Part shown: positions 23,898-32,800 of the stretch, one piece after another
Layout of the letters: each line of letters starts with the position of its first letter
Numbering within the stretch: position 1 is the stretch's first letter
NCBI RefSeq assembly: GCF_026339955.1
Contig: NZ_JAPEPW010000002.1
Span: 1,302,001 to 1,366,000, forward strand
Source: Streptomyces sp. NBC_01549
Lineage (GTDB): Bacteria > Actinomycetota > Actinomycetes > Streptomycetales > Streptomycetaceae
Length of the DNA stretch: 64,000 nt
Direction: 5' to 3'
Position numbers and translations under genes: made by a program
Notes under the pieces: model-generated
Told to the model about the DNA's origin: nothing
The model's input: the letters and a program-made list of their open reading frames with translations, nothing else
The model's database searches: none

Positions 23898-25328
23898 ATG
23901 AACGCGTCGATCGGGCACTCCGCGCCCGACCCGGTGGGGGTCCTGGACCATCCGCGGTCGGACGCGGCCGAACCGCCGGAACGCCTCCTGCGCCCAAGGC
24001 ACCTGCTGGAGCGGGTGATCGGCCTGCGCAAGGGCCTCTTCACCCACTCCCGGCCGTTCCGCACGGCCCTCGAGCACCTGAGCCTTCAGACGGGTCCGCT
24101 CCCGCGACCGACCCGCCGAAACCTCGCCTTCGACGTCATGCTGACGCTCGTCCTCGCGGGCGCCTTGACCGAGTGGGCCGTGGAATCCGGTGCCGGTCGG
24201 GTGCGCCACGCACACGACGGCATCGCCCCGTTCGTCGGCTCGACAGAGACGGGCAGTGTGATCGTGGCGCTCGCGCTGGCGGGCGTCGCCACGCTGCCCC
24301 TGGCGCTGCGCCGCCGTTACCCACTGGCCGTGCTGTGGGTCGTGACGGGCGCCGCGGCGCTGACACCGCACGACGCGCAGCGGCTCGTCTTCTACCCGTG
24401 TGTCGTCGCCGCCTACAGCGCGGCTGCATACGGCCCCTACCGCGTGGCCACGTTGGCGAGTCTGCCGGTGACGGCGGTCTCGGTCGCCACGATCGGGACA
24501 TCGATGTCCTCGGGGCCGACTTCTCGGTACGTGCCGCCCACGGTGCCCACCCAGTACGTCACGCTGCTGATCCTCGTCCCGCTCGTGGTGGCGGCGAGCG
24601 GGCTGCGGATGTGGAAGCTGCGGGCCGACGAGAGCCGGGCACGGATGTCGGCGCTGGAACGTGAGCGGGCCGCGGAGCTGCGCCGCGCCGCCGAGCACGA
24701 ACGCGCCCGAATCGCCCGTGAGTTGCACGACGTCGTCACCCACAACGTCAGCGTGATGGTCATCCAGGCCGGGGCAGCCCGCAAGGTCATGGACGTCGCG
24801 CCCGACCAGGCCCGCGAGGCCCTGCTCGCGGTCGAGGCGGGGGGCCGGGCGACGATGGCCGAACTGCGGCACGCCATAGGGCTGTTGACGATGGAGGCCG
24901 AGGGGCCGGAACCGGCCGCCGCGGTGGATCTCGCGCCGCAGCCGGGACTGGACCGGTTGGAGTCCCTGGTCGGACGGGTGCGCGAATCCGGTGTATCCGT
25001 GGAACTGACGATGACGGGGCCGGCCCGTGCGCTGCCGTCAGGGGTCGATCTGGCCGCGTACCGGGTGGTGCAGGAAGCGTTGACGAACACGGTGAAGCAC
25101 GCTGTCGGCGCCAAGGCGACAGTGACGGTCGAGTACGGCGCCGACCGCCTCCGCGTCGACGTCAAGGACACCGGAGGCACCCCGGACGCCTCCGCGACGA
25201 CCACCGGAAACGGCCGCGGCCTGCTCGGTCTGCGCGAGCGACTGGCCGTGTACGGAGGCACCTTGGACACCGGACGACGTCCGACCGGCGGCTACCGTGT
25301 CACCGCGCTGATCCCCCTGGAGGCGTGA
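23898..25328 (+). CDS. NarL/DesK-type sensor histidine kinase
   Basis: A 476-aa membrane kinase. Residues ~75-250 contain about five to six transmembrane segments; a coiled-coil (~245-270, SALERERAAELRRAAEHERA) leads to a HisKA_3 domain with phospho-acceptor His in RIARELHDVVTHNVSVM (near residue 276). The HATPase domain (~370-476) has the N-box VVQEALTNTVKHA and G-box GNGRGLLGLRERL. The stop overlaps the regulator start. With the divergent ABC genes it probably forms a stimulus-responsive transport module. The ATG at 23898 was taken; an adjacent GTG at 23895 is possible. Confidence 0.92.
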   Translation: MNASIGHSAPDPVGVLDHPRSDAAEPPERLLRPRHLLERVIGLRKGLFTHSRPFRTALEHLSLQTGPLPRPTRRNLAFDVMLTLVLAGALTEWAVESGAGRVRHAHDGIAPFVGSTETGSVIVALALAGVATLPLALRRRYPLAVLWVVTGAAALTPHDAQRLVFYPCVVAAYSAAAYGPYRVATLASLPVTAVSVATIGTSMSSGPTSRYVPPTVPTQYVTLLILVPLVVAASGLRMWKLRADESRARMSALERERAAELRRAAEHERARIARELHDVVTHNVSVMVIQAGAARKVMDVAPDQAREALLAVEAGGRATMAELRHAIGLLTMEAEGPEPAAAVDLAPQPGLDRLESLVGRVRESGVSVELTMTGPARALPSGVDLAAYRVVQEALTNTVKHAVGAKATVTVEYGADRLRVDVKDTGGTPDASATTTGNGRGLLGLRERLAVYGGTLDTGRRPTGGYRVTALIPLEA

Positions 25329-26008
25329 TGACGTCACCGCTTCGGGTGGTGGTCGCCGACGACCAGACCCTCGCCCGTACGGGCTTCCGGATGATCCTCA
25401 TGGCCGACGGCATCGACGTGGTCGCGGAGGCGGCCGACGGCGCCGAGGCCGTGGAGGCGGTCCGTCGCACCCGCCCCGACGTGGTGCTGATGGACATCCG
25501 GATGCCGGAACTCGACGGCCTGGAGGCCACTCGCCGCATCCTGACCGGCGCGTCCGACCCACCTCGCGTGATCATCCTGACGACATTCGATCTCGACGAC
25601 CTGGTGTACGCGGCACTGACCGCCGGAGCCAGCGGGTTCCTCCTCAAGGACGTCACCCCCGAGCACCTCGTCTCCGCCGTCCGCCTGGTCCGCTCCGGTG
25701 ACGCGCTCCTGGCCCCGGCGATCACCCGCCGCCTGGTCGAACGCCATGCCCGTCGGTCCCCCGAGACGGCCGCGCTCCATCGTGACCTGGCCCCCCTGAC
25801 CCCGCGCGAACTCGAAGTCCTGCGTCTGCTCGCCCAGGGCCTGAGCAACACCGAACTCGCCGCTCACCTCCACCTCGCCGAGGCGACGGTCAAGACCCAT
25901 GTCGCCCGCATCCTCGCCAAACTAGGCCTCCGTGACCGCGTCCAGGCGGTCGTCACGGCGTACGAGACGGGCCTGGTCACACCCGGCACCGTGGCGGAGA
26001 GCGCGTAG
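25328..26008 (+). CDS. NarL/LuxR-type response regulator
   Basis: A 226-aa DNA-binding regulator. Receiver domain 1-120 with acidic pocket D11-D12, phospho-acceptor D56 (VVLMDIRMPELDG) and Lys of LLKDVTP; LuxR helix-turn-helix at ~155-215 (LTPRELEVLRLLAQGLSNTELAAHLHLAEATVKTHV in part). Start ATG 25328 is favoured by GGAGG 4 nt upstream; GTG 25325 is the alternative. It overlaps the kinase stop, so the two are coupled. Likely targets are the repeats at 23781-23829 and the ABC operon. Confidence 0.94.
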   Translation: MTSPLRVVVADDQTLARTGFRMILMADGIDVVAEAADGAEAVEAVRRTRPDVVLMDIRMPELDGLEATRRILTGASDPPRVIILTTFDLDDLVYAALTAGASGFLLKDVTPEHLVSAVRLVRSGDALLAPAITRRLVERHARRSPETAALHRDLAPLTPRELEVLRLLAQGLSNTELAAHLHLAEATVKTHVARILAKLGLRDRVQAVVTAYETGLVTPGTVAESA

Positions 26009-26129
26009 GACCGACGATTTTCCGTCGGCAACTCCCGCTCAATTTCTACAGTGATGTAGTTTCTGATGTCGATCCATCCAGCACCGGGTGTCCAGTCACC
26101 CGGCCGACGGCAGCACGGAGGAGAGCAGC

Positions 26130-26705
26130 GTGGGAGTTTCCCTGTCCAAAGGCGGCAATGTCTCGCTCAGCAAGGAAGCGCCGGGCCTGACCGCGGTCCT
26201 GGTCGGCCTGGGCTGGGACGTGCGGACCACGACGGGCACCGACTACGACCTCGACGCGTCCGCGCTGCTGGTCGACGAGTCGGGCAAGGTCCTCTCGGAC
26301 CAGCACTTCGTCTTCTACAACAACCTGAAGAGCCCGGACGGTTCGGCCGAGCACACCGGAGACAACCTGACCGGTGAGGGCGAGGGCGACGACGAGTCGA
26401 TCAAGGTGAACCTGGCCGGCGTACCGGCCGAGGTCGCCAAGATCGTGTTCCCGGTCTCGATCCACGACGCCGACGCCCGCGGACAGAGCTTCGGCCAGGT
26501 CCGCAACGCGTTCATCCGCGTCGTCAACCAGGCCGGCGGCACCGAACTCGCGCGCTATGACCTGTCGGAGGACGCCGCGTCCGAAACCGCGATGATCTTC
26601 GGCGAGTTGTACCGCAACGGCGCGGAGTGGAAGTTCCGCGCGGTGGGCCAGGGGTACGCCTCGGGTCTGTCCGGGATCGCCTCCGACTTCGGCGTCGGAG
26701 TCTGA
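26130..26705 (+). CDS. terD: TerD-family protein
   Basis: A 191-aa cytosolic calcium-binding stress protein. GTG 26130 follows GGAGGA and gives the classic start GVSLSKGGNVSLSKEAPGL. The Ca2+ sites are in DYDLDASALLVD and the acidic loop EGEGDDESIKVNL; FPVSIHDADARGQSFGQVRNAFIRVVN and FGELYRNGAEWKFRAVGQGYASGL are further TerD blocks. In Streptomyces such proteins influence differentiation and stress tolerance. No other ter gene is adjacent. Length matches the family exactly. Confidence 0.96.
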   Translation: MGVSLSKGGNVSLSKEAPGLTAVLVGLGWDVRTTTGTDYDLDASALLVDESGKVLSDQHFVFYNNLKSPDGSAEHTGDNLTGEGEGDDESIKVNLAGVPAEVAKIVFPVSIHDADARGQSFGQVRNAFIRVVNQAGGTELARYDLSEDAASETAMIFGELYRNGAEWKFRAVGQGYASGLSGIASDFGVGV

Positions 26706-26765
26706 CGCGTCCCGCCGGATCCCCGTCCACCCCCCGTCCGCAACACGCCCCCATGGCACCCGTGA

Positions 26766-26788
26766 CTGTCAGTGCCGTGGTGCACACT
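26766..26788 (+). promoter_or_regulatory. PafBC (RecA-NDp)-like promoter of the HEAT-repeat gene
   Basis: CTGTCAGTG (26766-26774), an 8-nt spacer, then CACACT (26783-26788). Compared with TTGTCRGTG-N8-TAnnnT, the -35 part matches 8 of 9 and the -10 part 2 of 3 fixed positions. It lies 34 bp before the GTG start. Confidence 0.45.
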
Positions 26789-26822
26789 CGCGATGAGTTG
26801 CCGTACGCCTGGGGAGGACGCT

Positions 26823-28850
26823 GTGTTCGCGGGGATGGACGAGGTCGGCTGGGCCTCGATGAAACACGCCTATGGAAGTGCCGAGGACGTCCCGGAGTTG
26901 CTCCGGGGACTGGCCTCCTCCTGCGCGCAGGAGCGTGAGAGAGCGCTCGACGGGATGTACGGGGCCGTGCATCACCAGGGCGATGTGTACGACTCGACGC
27001 TCGCGTGCGTCCCCTTCCTGTTCGAGCTCGTCGGGCACTCGGAACTCCCCGACCGGGGCGGCATCGTGGAGCTGCTCGTCAGCATCGGCGGTGGGGACGC
27101 CTTCGACGACGGTCCGCTCGAAGGCGAGGACGGCGCCGAAGGCAACTACGCCATGGCCCGGACGGCGATACGGGCGGGTGCGACGGCCTTCATAGGCCTG
27201 CTCGCGGACCGGGACCCGGAGGTGCGCCGGGCGGCACCGACGGCGCTTGTGCGCTTCCTCGGCCAACCGGAGCGGGTACTGGGACTGTTGACGGGACGGC
27301 TCGAGGAGGAAGAGGAGGAGCAGGTCCGGCCGGCCCTGGCCGAGGGCCTGGGACTGTTCGCGCGCCTGCACACCGCGTCCGCCGCTCCCGCGGTGGAGTG
27401 CCTGGTCGAACTCTGTGCCGCTCCGCACGACCCCGGGCTGCGGCTCGCCGCGCTCGGCCAACTCGCCAGCTGCGCGCCCGACCGCCTGCCCTCCGACCTC
27501 GTGCCCACCGTCGTCGCGCTGCTCCGGGCCAGATCGCGACGCCCTCGGGTGCCGGACCAGCCCGAGCGGCCCGACACCGACACACTCATCGGCCACCTGC
27601 GACGCCTGCGCCCCGCAGACGAAGAGGGGGGTCATCTCCTGCGGACCCTGCACACCGCTCTCGGCAGCCGGACGGCCGACCGGATCGCCCTCCTCAAGGG
27701 TCAGTTGACCAGCGCCGAATCGGCCGACCGGTGCAATGCCGTGTGGATGTCGGCGGGGCTCTTCCGTGAATGGCGGGGCTCCTACGAAGAGCTGGTCGTG
27801 TTGATCGGCGATCAGCTCGGCACGGAGGAGCAGCGGTTGCGCGACGCCGCGGCCTCCGTCCTGGAGTCCCTCTTCGGTCTGGCCACCCCGGCCAGCGACC
27901 ATCTGGCCGCCCTGGTGGCGATGGGTCCAGAGCACCGCGTACGCCAGTGGGAGCGCGGCGTACCCACCCTCGCCGCCCCGCTCAAGGCGCTCGCCAGGGC
28001 CGGCGATCCACGCGCGGTGGCGGCGCTCGCCGAGGTGCTGGACGGTCCGGTCGTGCCGCCCGAAACGGGCTACGAGGTCCAGCACTTGGGCCCCGCGGCG
28101 GCCCCGCTCGCTCCACTGCTGCGCGAGCGGCTCGGCGAGCTTCCCCTCGACGCGCTCGATACGTACGACCGCGCCGTGCCGTTGCTGTTCGCGCTCGGCA
28201 GGCTGGAACACGCCCCGGCGGTACCGGAGATGCTGCGGCTGCTGCACGGTGTGCCGGAGGGGCTGCGAAGCCGGGGGTGGCTCGTGCGGGCGATCGCCGA
28301 CGCGCTCGGCGGATGCGGCCCGGACGCTCGGGAGGCGATACCGGCCCTGCGCGAGCTGCTGGACGGGGAATGCGCGGTAGCGGCGGCCGGTGCCCTCTGG
28401 TCGGTGGAGGGAGACGCGGAGGCCGTACTGCCGACTCTGCGAAGAGAATTGGTGGAGGACCCGCTCCACGCACGCAACGCGGCCAAGGCCCTGGGCCGAC
28501 TGGGGCCCGCGGCCCGACCCGCCCTGCCGACGCTGCGCCGCATGGCCGACTCCGGGAAGGTGTGGCGGCGCGCGATCGCCACGGCCGCCCTGTGGGACAT
28601 CGCCGGGGATCCCGGGCCGGTCCTCCCGGCGCTCCGCTCCGCCTGGGAGCAGAACGCGGACACCCACGCCGTCCTCGCCGACTGTCTGACCCGGATGGGT
28701 CCGGCGGGCGCACCCGCCCACGATCTGCTCCGTACGGAACTCGCCACACCCCGGCGGCACCAGGCGCGCGCCGGCGGATACGGCAGCCATGACATCGACG
28801 AGGACGAACAGCTCCTGCGTGCCTGCCGCGCCGCCCTGGACGCCGCGTAG
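26823..28850 (+). CDS. HEAT-repeat protein
   Basis: A 675-aa soluble protein made largely of HEAT-like helical repeats, for example AVECLVELCAAPHDPGLRLAAL, AVAALAEVLDGP and AGPAARPALPTLRRMADSG, giving an elongated scaffold. GTG 26823 is chosen because GGGGAGG lies 5 nt upstream; ATG 26835 is an alternative. No catalytic motif is visible. A PafBC-like promoter precedes it, as for the following operon, so both may belong to a DNA-damage regulon. Its 3' end is 107 bp from the next gene with only a weak 6-bp-stem hairpin between. HEAT scaffolds occur in DNA-glycosylase (AlkD-like) and partner-binding proteins, but the AlkD catalytic pattern is not evident here. Confidence 0.8.
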   Translation: MFAGMDEVGWASMKHAYGSAEDVPELLRGLASSCAQERERALDGMYGAVHHQGDVYDSTLACVPFLFELVGHSELPDRGGIVELLVSIGGGDAFDDGPLEGEDGAEGNYAMARTAIRAGATAFIGLLADRDPEVRRAAPTALVRFLGQPERVLGLLTGRLEEEEEEQVRPALAEGLGLFARLHTASAAPAVECLVELCAAPHDPGLRLAALGQLASCAPDRLPSDLVPTVVALLRARSRRPRVPDQPERPDTDTLIGHLRRLRPADEEGGHLLRTLHTALGSRTADRIALLKGQLTSAESADRCNAVWMSAGLFREWRGSYEELVVLIGDQLGTEEQRLRDAAASVLESLFGLATPASDHLAALVAMGPEHRVRQWERGVPTLAAPLKALARAGDPRAVAALAEVLDGPVVPPETGYEVQHLGPAAAPLAPLLRERLGELPLDALDTYDRAVPLLFALGRLEHAPAVPEMLRLLHGVPEGLRSRGWLVRAIADALGGCGPDAREAIPALRELLDGECAVAAAGALWSVEGDAEAVLPTLRRELVEDPLHARNAAKALGRLGPAARPALPTLRRMADSGKVWRRAIATAALWDIAGDPGPVLPALRSAWEQNADTHAVLADCLTRMGPAGAPAHDLLRTELATPRRHQARAGGYGSHDIDEDEQLLRACRAALDAA

Positions 28851-28892
28851 AAACCGCAGCTCAAGGCCAGTTGAGCACAACGCCTCGGGGCA

Positions 28893-28915
28893 TTGTCAGA
28901 CCCCTCCCCTACTGT
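28893..28915 (+). promoter_or_regulatory. PafBC (RecA-NDp)-type DNA-damage promoter of the MoxR-vWA operon
   Basis: TTGTCA at 28893-28898 followed by GAC, an exact 8-nt spacer, then TACTGT at 28910-28915. The actinobacterial LexA-independent damage promoter is TTGTCRGTG-N8-TAnnnT; here all fixed bases except two of the GTG are kept, including the unusual short spacing. The first gene starts 42 bp downstream with GGAGGGG as ribosome-binding site. Confidence 0.65.
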
Positions 28916-28956
28916 GATCACCATCGTCGGCAGGTGGGTTCGGGAGGGGTCCTGTC

Positions 28957-29838
28957 ATGGGTTGGATCGAGACATCCAGTGGGTACGCCGTCACGTTGGA
29001 CGGCACGCAGGTGCGGTGCCGCAACGCGGCGGGGCGCACGCTGAAGCAGGTGCCCGGGAAGCTGCGGGACGACGTGGAGGTCATCCGACTGCGGCAGTTG
29101 GCCGAGTGGCTGGAGCGCCACGAGCAGGAGTGCCGCTCCCAGGTGGACACCTGGATCGTCCGCTCCCTGCCCGTGCCGACGGACCTGCTGGCCCGGGTGT
29201 GGCCCGACGCCGCCTGGCAGGCGGCGCTGCGCGACCTGGTGGTGGCACCGGTGAACACGGACGGCACGGTCTCCTTGGAGAGCGCCGGGTTCCTGCGGGA
29301 CGCGGACCCGGATCAGGGCCTCGGCGTGGTCGACCTGGACGGCGACTCGGTCCGGCTCACGGCGCGGACGGTGGTGATACCCCATCCGGTGCTCCTCGAA
29401 GACCTGGAGGAGCTGCGGGAGTTCGCCGCGGAGCTCGGCGTCGAGCAGGGTGCGGGCCAGCTGTTCCGGGAGGTCTGGCCGCGGCCGGACGAGAGGGACG
29501 GCGCCGCGTTCGAGTGGAGCGCCTACGCCGGCGGGAAGTTCGAGGAACTGCGGCACGCGACGGCACGGGCGGGCTCCTACGGCTATCGCGTGCGCGGCGG
29601 GTACGCGGTGTGCCCGCTGATCGAGAGCGGGGTCGCGGTGGAGGCGGCGTACTGGATCGGCGCCGACTACCCGGAGTCCGAGACCCGCACCGGCGGCCTG
29701 GAGTGGCGGGCCGCGGGCGGACGCCGACTGCCGCTGCGGGAGGTGGGGCCGGTGGCCTGGTCGGAGGGGGTTCGGATGGCGGCCTTGGTGTACGCGGGGC
29801 GTGTGGTGAACGGCGAGGACGAGGAGGGGGAGCTGTGA
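28957..29838 (+). CDS. DUF4132-like protein, first gene of the MoxR-vWA operon
   Basis: A 293-aa soluble protein. GGAGGGG precedes the ATG. The N-terminus MGWIETSSGYAVTLDGTQVRCRNAAGR is a small beta-rich module; the body includes LPVPTDLLARVWPD..W..ALRDLVVAPV, a pattern I associate with DUF4132-type proteins of yeh-like loci, though this is from memory. The C-terminal part (VRGGYAVCPLIESGVAVEAAYWIG) is also beta-rich. Its TGA overlaps the GTG of the 1633-aa gene by 4 bp (GTGA), indicating translational coupling. No catalytic residues are recognised. Role inferred only from context: a component of an ATPase/vWA machine. Confidence 0.6.
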   Translation: MGWIETSSGYAVTLDGTQVRCRNAAGRTLKQVPGKLRDDVEVIRLRQLAEWLERHEQECRSQVDTWIVRSLPVPTDLLARVWPDAAWQAALRDLVVAPVNTDGTVSLESAGFLRDADPDQGLGVVDLDGDSVRLTARTVVIPHPVLLEDLEELREFAAELGVEQGAGQLFREVWPRPDERDGAAFEWSAYAGGKFEELRHATARAGSYGYRVRGGYAVCPLIESGVAVEAAYWIGADYPESETRTGGLEWRAAGGRRLPLREVGPVAWSEGVRMAALVYAGRVVNGEDEEGEL

Positions 29839-32800
29839 GCGGGGATCAGCTGATGGAGTCGGGAGCGGTACTGCCGCTGGGCGAGGGTGCCGGCGACGTG
29901 CTGACGGCACGGACGTACGGGCATCCCGTGCTGGAGGGGCGCACGGTGGTGCGGCTGGTGCCCGAGGCGATCGGGGCCGCCGAGGACCTCGCCCTGGAGT
30001 ACCTGGGCTTCGGCACCGCCGACTCGGCGCCGGTGGGCCGGGTGAAGCGCCGGTCGCTGGGCTTCCCCGCCTGGGCGCTGGTCAACGACCCGGTGAACGG
30101 GCACCATGCGCTCGCCGTGGTCAAGGAGATGGAGCGGCTCACCCGCATGGTGGCAAGCAAGCCGGGGCACGCCAAGGACGGCTTCGACGAGATCGGCACC
30201 CGGCTGGACCGCTCGGTGCCGCACTTCCTGCCGACCTACTACGAGCAGGTAGCCCGGCTGTTCCTGGCGGCGGAGTCGCGCCAGCACGCCGCGTCGTTCT
30301 TCGGCAAGGCCCGGGCCGCCGAGCAGCGCCACGCCCTCGACGTGGACGAGGACCGGCTGCGGGAGGTGTTCCTGGAGTTCGCCGGGGCGGGCGCGCTGAG
30401 CGGGAAGGCGCTGCGCGACCACGCCAAGGGGCTGGCGGCGCGGCTGTCCGGGGCAGACGCGTACGAGCAGTTCAGGACGCTGTCGTCGCAGCGCTGCGCG
30501 GCCGGGATCGCCCCCTACGCGGGCATGCTGGAGGATCTGCGGCGGCTGGCGAAGAGGGCGGGGCTCGATCCGCGTGCCGAGGAGCGTGCGCTGCTCGCCG
30601 AGATCCTCCCCTCGGGGGCCATGAACCGGGCGGCCGGGAGCTTCTGGAAGTCCGCGCTGCCCGCTCTGGCGGAGCTGACGCACGAGGATCCGGCGGTACG
30701 GGAGCGGTTGTTGACGCTGATGCCGTCCACGGGCGGTGATCAGCGCGAGGAGTTCGACGCGGCGTGGCTCGCGCTGCTCGACGCCTGCGGGGCGACCGGT
30801 CTGCTGCTCGACGGCACGGTCGACGCGGCGGACTGGCTGAGCTCCTGGGACCGGCACCGTCAGCGCGGCTGGCGGCAGCGCAAGCGGCTCGTCGAGGAAC
30901 TCGCCCTGGTGGAGCGGCTGGCGCCCCGGCTGATCGCCGACGGCAAGCCGGTGCGACTGCTGCGCGAGCAGGGCTGGAACTCCTACGTGGATCTCGACCT
31001 GCTGGACACCGCCCTCGCGACGGGGGTGCCGGTCGCCGACCCCTCGCCGGGGACCGAGGGCCTGGAACTGCGCTACTGGACGGACGACGAGCGCCCGGGC
31101 CGCCGGGACCTGGCCGCGGTCACCACCGACCCGCGCTTCGCTCCCCTGTTGCGCAGGGCGGTGGAGAGCCTGTCGATCGGGGACGGACCGGGGTCCGGGC
31201 CTTCGCCACGCGTGCGGCGGCTCGCGGACCATCCGACGCTGCGCACGGCCGTGGCGGGCTGGCTTCGGGACCGTGCCGACGAACTGGCCGGGCCGATCGG
31301 CCTGCCGGGGCTCAAAGAGCTGCTGATTAAGGTCTCCCGCTTCTCGGCACCCGCCGCACTGGCGACGGCACCGGAGGCCGTCCGGCGGATCGTCGACTTC
31401 GATCCCGGCCCGGTCCTGGGCCGCACCCTGCGCACGGGCATCCTCGACGAACTGGGCTGGCCCGCACTCGAAGAGGCCCTGGACACCCTTGGTCAGGTCA
31501 CTCCCCCGCCGAGTGGATCGCACCCGTGGCAGCACCAGCACGGCCGGTCGTACCAGTACGCGGACGCCTGGCCCGCGCTGATCGTCCGTGTCGAGACCCA
31601 GGTCGCGCTGGCCGGCCCCGACGTCCTGCTCGACGCGCGCACGCTCACCCTGCCGTCCCAGGGGCGCCAGTACGGCGAGCCGACGGTGCGTCATGTGGAC
31701 GGCCAGTGGCTCATCGCGTCCGGATACGGGAACGAGCAGCGGGCCGTCTGGTCCGGACGCCCCGCCGACGTGTTCAAGCCGACGGGCCTGCCGGGCGGCT
31801 GGTACGGCGGCCACCCGGTGTCGCTCGCGCTGCCCGACGGAGGCCGCTGCTTCGGCGGCCGGCCCGTGCACGCCGGGGACACCACGTTCGCCGAGCAGCA
31901 CCGCGAGATCGCCTCGGACGGCATCTCGTACTGGGTGCTGCACGAGAACCACTGGCACGAGTACGACCCCGCCACCGCCAAGCGCGGCCGGGCGTCGGTA
32001 CCGGCGTTCTTCGACTCGGCGCTCGCCGACGCCCGCCCGGGCATCGTCCTCACCCAGCCGGACTGCCGGCTGCTGCCGGTCCAGCCGGGTCTGGAGGGCT
32101 CACCGTTCGGCAGCAAGGACGGGCTGCTCGGCTGGTGGGTGACGCATGATCAGAACTCCGGTGCCTGGACGGCCTGTTCGGTCGACGGGAGCCGCAGTCC
32201 GGCGACCACCAAGGGCATTCCGGCCCCGCCCCTGCGCCTGCCGGGCGGCGCCCTCCTACACCCCGTACAGGAGGGCTGGAACCGCACGATCGTCGCGCTG
32301 TGCGACAAAGACGGCCTGTCGGTGGCCCGCGTCCAGCTGGGCGACCGCGGCAGCGCACACGCGGCGGGCACCCGCTTCCTGCCGCCGCTGTGGTACTGGC
32401 ACGCGCTGCGCCCGCGCGACGAGCACGGCTCGGCCGCACTGCGGGCCGTGACCGACGCCGACGCCACCGCCCTGCTGGCCGCCGTCCGGGACGGCGAGAG
32501 CCCGCGGGAGGCCGTGGCCCGGCTGCTGCCCGCCGTCACCGACGAGCGGCTCGCCCTCGGCGTGGCCGGGTTGGTCGAGGAGACGGCCCGCTGCGCCCAG
32601 CGGATCGCCAGGCTCGCCGAGCGGGCCGAGCGGCCGGTCGCCATGCCGCGGGACGAAGAGAAGGAAGTCCGGCACGCGTACGACCACGTCCTGCGCGAGG
32701 CGTTGCGCGAGCTCACCGCTCCCGGACACTTCTACGGTTACTACGGCAACGAGCAGCACGCCACCACCGCGGTCGACCAGCTCAGGGCCTTGCGCTCGCT

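Noticed and set aside
29667..31958. 763-codon minus-strand frame opposite the 1633-aa gene
   Set aside because: Antisense shadow with Arg/Pro/His bias; the plus-strand frame has coupled overlaps at both ends.
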